In this document: positions 17,501 through 20,170 of the stretch, piece after piece
Numbering within the stretch: the stretch's first letter is position 1
How the letters are laid out: every line of letters begins with the position of its first letter
Source: a virus
IMG/VR virus record: IMGVR_UViG_3300025131_000562
Coordinates: 1 to 20,170 of that record
Strand: one strand, 5' to 3'
DNA length: 20,170 nucleotides
The notes under the pieces: generated by a model
Database searches by the model: none
Seen by the model: only the letters and a program-made list of their open reading frames with translations
Told to the model about the DNA's origin: nothing
Program-made: the position numbers and the translations under genes

Positions 17501-20170
17501 ACAAACCTTTGCAATTATCATAAAAGCTTAAAGTCATATCTGGCGTCGCTTTACGTGGATGCTCAATATAAGTTACTTCATCCTCTTCAAAATCTGTTTG
17601 CACCTCTACATCATATCCCAGATCTGGTAATTTGAGCAGATTAATGTCTCCTCCAAACGTAGTAATTCCCGCGTCTTTAAATGATTCAGAATATTTCTTT
17701 TCATCTTGAAGAGTGTTGTTGGAATCAAATGACGGACTTAAAGACGATTGCAAATATTCTTCTAACCAATCAGCAATTTTATAAGGAAAGGCGCCTCTTT
17801 GTAAAAAAGTAGGTGCCGTGGGGGAAGCGAGAGATCCGAACACTTCCCCTAAGCCAGTTAGACCGGTACCTCCGTCAAGGTCAACTCCTCCATCGGTGTA
17901 AAAATCTACATAAAATGGGTTATTGGAGGCTTTTCTCATGTGAGCAGTTAGGGGGTTTCCCATAGTATCTGCTAAAATCATATTGACGAGGCCCCATCTT
18001 CCGTCGCCCGGGCCATTGCCGAGCATGTCATATGCATAATCTACTTTTAATTGTTCCAGCATTCCGTTAAGCGCTGCTGTCGCGACAGCCACTCCCTCTT
18101 CGCTTTCATAAGGAAGAAGGCCATCTTCACAACCCGGCTCAGAAAACAAAGGGGGCAGGTTATCAGCTAAATAGCCAGAGACGCCGCCCTGCAGGACATC
18201 GCTTAAATCTTTAAGATCTTCCAATGGCTGGCTGCTATCACAAAGCTTTTCAATTTGTTCAGGTGTGGCACGACCTTCTAAAATCTGAGATCTTAATTCA
18301 CAAAAATCTTCTAATTGTTCTGGAGTCGCACATAGAGAAGGATTCGCAGGCGTAATAGGATCACCGGCGAGGCCATCTGCCATATCTTGAAGTTGAGAAC
18401 GAAAATCGGCGGGCATTAGGTTTCCCATGTTCCCAAATAAGCTACCGATACTCTCTGGGTTGGGGAGGCCTGCTTGAAAATCGGGGTATTCATATTCTAT
18501 CAAAGAAGCCACAATCGTAAGGAAGTCTGGGGATGGGTTACCCAGGAAAGCGTTGCTTAGCTCCTCCATGGTAACGGATGCGGAAATATCTTCCGCAAAG
18601 CTCATCACTTGCTCCGTGTCAGCCAAGGCTGCACCGCCGACTCCCAGAGTCGCAAACATATCTACGATAGTGTTATCAATCTGTTCTTGATCGGTGTCTT
18701 CTCCACAAATGGAATCTCTAATAACATTTGCCAAATTGTCTCTACCGGTGGCTAAGTCTACCACCGAAGCGGCTAAATCGCCGGCGGTACCTATCGAATC
18801 ACAAAGCGCAGAACCTATAGATTCGCAAATTTTAACCATCAACTTCATTAACAACGCCACCACTGCTTGCTGAATAGCAAACTTGGCAGCCTCAAACAAA
18901 AATCCTGTCAAATCTTTTATTTTCGGAATGAAACCGAAAGGGTTTTGAAGAGCCGGCATCGTCAGATCGAACGGATTTTCGCAAAAGGGAAGATCCGCGT
19001 CTTTTACAAAATCTAAGAAGCTCGGATTAAAGGCGGGAGGAAGTGGGCAATCCAGAGTAGCAATCACAGCCGCAACAACCTGTGCTCCGGGGAATTTGTT
19101 TAATTCTTCTAATAATTCAAAATAATTATCGGAGTACACCTCGATGAGAGCCAATATGTAAGCTTCAAATACCACGTTAGGACTTAATTGCTTAGAAGCC
19201 GATGAACCAACATCTAATTGCTGCACTAGTGTTCGTCGTGAGTTCTCTGAAGTATCTTGTATTTCTCCCGCTGTCATCGTTTCGCCTGTTGCGGACGGTT
19301 GTTTCTCGCTCTCATTTTGAGCCTGCACTAACTCGTCGTCTTCCCATGGTTTAGTGTAAGTAAGCTTTCCAGCTAGTACATCAGATGTCTGTTGGTTAAC
19401 GCCGCCGTCTTCAAAAAACTCTCCATTTTCAAATTTCTTCTTGACTAAAGCATCTAATTCTGCTTGTTTTTCGGGAGGAAGGCCAATAAACAAGTCTCCA
19501 AAGTTTTCTAGACTCATAGCCTGCAGGGCGCTTTTCGCGACGGTGCTTAGTGTTTCCTCTAAGGACAAGCCTCCAAAAAGACACTGAATTGAATCCATCA
19601 TTAAATTATAAAGGCCGCACAACTTAATCTTATCAAATCCCTGCTCCCAAATATCTTCTAACGCGTCTACTCCGCCAATTCCGCCACTTATTATTTTCGC
19701 ACAAAATTCTTCAAAAACCGCCTCATCCATCTCTACCGTTTGAAACGCCTGTTCTGCGGCCATGGCTTCAATTTTCTTCAACTGATCCGAATTAGGATCC
19801 CACACATAGCCGATCTCTATGTCATCTTGCACGACTTCACCAATTTCTGCGCGGCATAGGTTTTTATGAAACTGGAAAGCAATAGCGTCTCCGATGCTAA
19901 AGGCTTCATCTAAAATATCTTGACCAAGCTGTTTAGCCTCCTCTTGTAGTGCCTCAGCAATACAACTAGCGGCTGAATTCTCGGGATCGGTATTCGCGTA
20001 CGCCTGATTTATTGAAGAATATATGGTCGGATAAGTATATTTTTCCACAAACTCCAACCAAGGGACTGGTTCTCTAGCGGTTAAATCCGTTTCCATGTCG
20101 GCCAATTGCGCAAGATATGCCATTGCGGTGGGGTCTTTCCAAGCAGTTTGTGTTTTTAAAAATCTTAATT
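14598..20170 (-). CDS. Very large Cys-rich phage structural protein, partial at N-terminus (>1841 aa)
   Basis: The first ATG in the window is at 20123, giving 1841 residues, but the same frame stays open for 15 more codons to the right edge. Those codons read as ordinary protein (A-W-K-D-P-T-A before the Met), and no good Shine-Dalgarno precedes that ATG. The gene therefore probably begins outside. Numbered from 20123: 1-430 is mainly helical and acidic, with repeated Cys; 406-431 is a hydrophobic helix (A-V-V-A-L-L-M-K-L-M-V); 598-628 holds a tandem T-P-E-Q motif; 1200-1420 is helical; 1432-1470 is a small beta insert with L-S-D-G-S and G-Y-Y-H-V; 1609-1655 is a helical block; 1700-1736 is an acidic, Pro/Gly linker; 1745-1841 is a basic tail. 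It ends with TAG 25 nt before gp25. Genes just upstream of gp25 in T4-like phages are often hub or baseplate genes, so a baseplate/tail role is likely, but I recognise no domain of known function. Confidence 0.85.
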   Translation of the reverse strand, partial: LRFLKTQTAWKDPTAMAYLAQLADMETDLTAREPVPWLEFVEKYTYPTIYSSINQAYANTDPENSAASCIAEALQEEAKQLGQDILDEAFSIGDAIAFQFHKNLCRAEIGEVVQDDIEIGYVWDPNSDQLKKIEAMAAEQAFQTVEMDEAVFEEFCAKIISGGIGGVDALEDIWEQGFDKIKLCGLYNLMMDSIQCLFGGLSLEETLSTVAKSALQAMSLENFGDLFIGLPPEKQAELDALVKKKFENGEFFEDGGVNQQTSDVLAGKLTYTKPWEDDELVQAQNESEKQPSATGETMTAGEIQDTSENSRRTLVQQLDVGSSASKQLSPNVVFEAYILALIEVYSDNYFELLEELNKFPGAQVVAAVIATLDCPLPPAFNPSFLDFVKDADLPFCENPFDLTMPALQNPFGFIPKIKDLTGFLFEAAKFAIQQAVVALLMKLMVKICESIGSALCDSIGTAGDLAASVVDLATGRDNLANVIRDSICGEDTDQEQIDNTIVDMFATLGVGGAALADTEQVMSFAEDISASVTMEELSNAFLGNPSPDFLTIVASLIEYEYPDFQAGLPNPESIGSLFGNMGNLMPADFRSQLQDMADGLAGDPITPANPSLCATPEQLEDFCELRSQILEGRATPEQIEKLCDSSQPLEDLKDLSDVLQGGVSGYLADNLPPLFSEPGCEDGLLPYESEEGVAVATAALNGMLEQLKVDYAYDMLGNGPGDGRWGLVNMILADTMGNPLTAHMRKASNNPFYVDFYTDGGVDLDGGTGLTGLGEVFGSLASPTAPTFLQRGAFPYKIADWLEEYLQSSLSPSFDSNNTLQDEKKYSESFKDAGITTFGGDINLLKLPDLGYDVEVQTDFEEDEVTYIEHPRKATPDMTLSFYDNCKGLWDSEEVDSMYSYGFDVEFYLADLEEKDDAVHNVPTDNVRIKIMDNYNVSANTYTALAATVPGMLKFWRPVLYTALMKTLKPDNTEIHQLPTRKFEFRAADNTLDEIDLTEYPRFLATFEAKQDYLPQLVLLEEMAASAGYTFALSTIKEVHDSAMSAITQTFVDLVANNSASFLYGAVYDDLSPDDVVYVIDEALGGYAAGSPYYEVEFVDDEGNLRNIKNDDHIMGVSKMQFISGSDANRVYYLDPNTFGGSYMNPPLYIKPLQNKGWLGLVDVMFPELSPCKPYRTDLIDFEDIEQKIEDSYPSIPEDERLKSDPDCVVEVPYARILERSGAAGLESIITAAIRIYVSMYFIKSMATFTKFDPKFPDVFSSLYASYIVEEMEASYKDAQKGFWELFNPFKDTEFWYAFLEQSVQLYSRRVDNGEIPDPPAAVVDALIRLNDVQEKYLYPYRDNLKEAKKVGDAGLFETLKNYRESKNLEAVQATEEDAKAILKELVVEQLNIMGEKFVENLKIIGMAPTIYDMAYYLLQYLAQGGEELTLDQEIKEEYVDLPTEGEELFTNGNEFVLSDGSAYTGYYHVEDDGSGNPIYMTGEFSGADVEGEVLTPFANKVTVTIGDISDIEDAVSDSTDSSKPFVIEKYIYVEGYGNKTPSAAVDLIKANDNELNISDVYPGSLELVSDANGQIVGLTGELGVRYGLQFSVLISGTKVVITSVEVDSLDVGIGSVDPFEGSSKMLLCLINMLKEDEKFKLVADYIFPLKKIAATMAIYNGLAFMPSIGEKMVNDNQTIGPYYFGDADEVPSLSDILNAEKNTIYTKPGVALTFNEEGEAGIYPPDVEGPDTSDATEGPDEEVLSYPDGGGWASKLDRDPGIFGGLFVKEWDQWDQTLLRSSKSRIKKIFKSYYNARDFQPGQKDDSDSPGTIITAGFKERFKSRPGQNLLPWWKRRMLRTNPFNATGELCEKKD

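Noticed and set aside
18831-18905. Hydrophobic helix (residues 406-431 of the large protein) as a transmembrane segment
   Set aside because: It contains Lys residues and flanks of amphipathic helix with no second convincing membrane span. A buried helix in a structural protein is more likely.

Overview
The window is a run of structural genes from a contractile-tailed bacteriophage (Caudoviricetes, T4-like myovirus type). All genes lie on the minus strand and transcription runs from right to left. Two proteins fix the identity: a GPW/gp25-family baseplate wedge protein (14204-14572) and a gp6/baseplate-J-like wedge protein (12391-14187). The gp6-like protein reads most like versions from marine T4-like phages, so an uncultured aquatic phage is the best guess. 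The sequence does not identify a host. No host genes, tRNAs, integrase, transposase or CRISPR are visible.

Layout in transcription order. (1) 20170-14598: a very large protein of at least 1841 residues, rich in acidic residues and cysteines and mostly helical. Its reading frame is still open at the right edge, so its N-terminus is probably missing. (2) 14572-14204: gp25-like. (3) 14187-12391: gp6-like. (4) 12391-10664: a beta-rich protein with a DNRLRE-like N-terminal half. (5) 10674-1186: a giant protein of 3162 residues that fills about 47% of the window. It appears to combine one or two LamG/concanavalin-like beta-sandwich regions, a stretch resembling gpI/gp7-type wedge proteins, long unannotated stretches and a C-terminal tail with three H-x-H motifs. 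(6) 1157-72: an unnamed 361-residue protein. (7) 84-1: the first 28 codons of a further gene cut by the left edge.

The genes are packed without room for promoters. Junctions are overlaps of 1, 11 and 13 nt or gaps of 16, 25 and 28 nt, which points to one polycistronic message with translational coupling. The order gp25, gp6, large wedge or fibre-like protein parallels the W-J-I-H order of P2-like phages. The probable job of the whole block is building the baseplate and the outer, host-contacting parts attached to it. The main unexplained material is the 3162-residue and >1841-residue proteins and the small partners around them.
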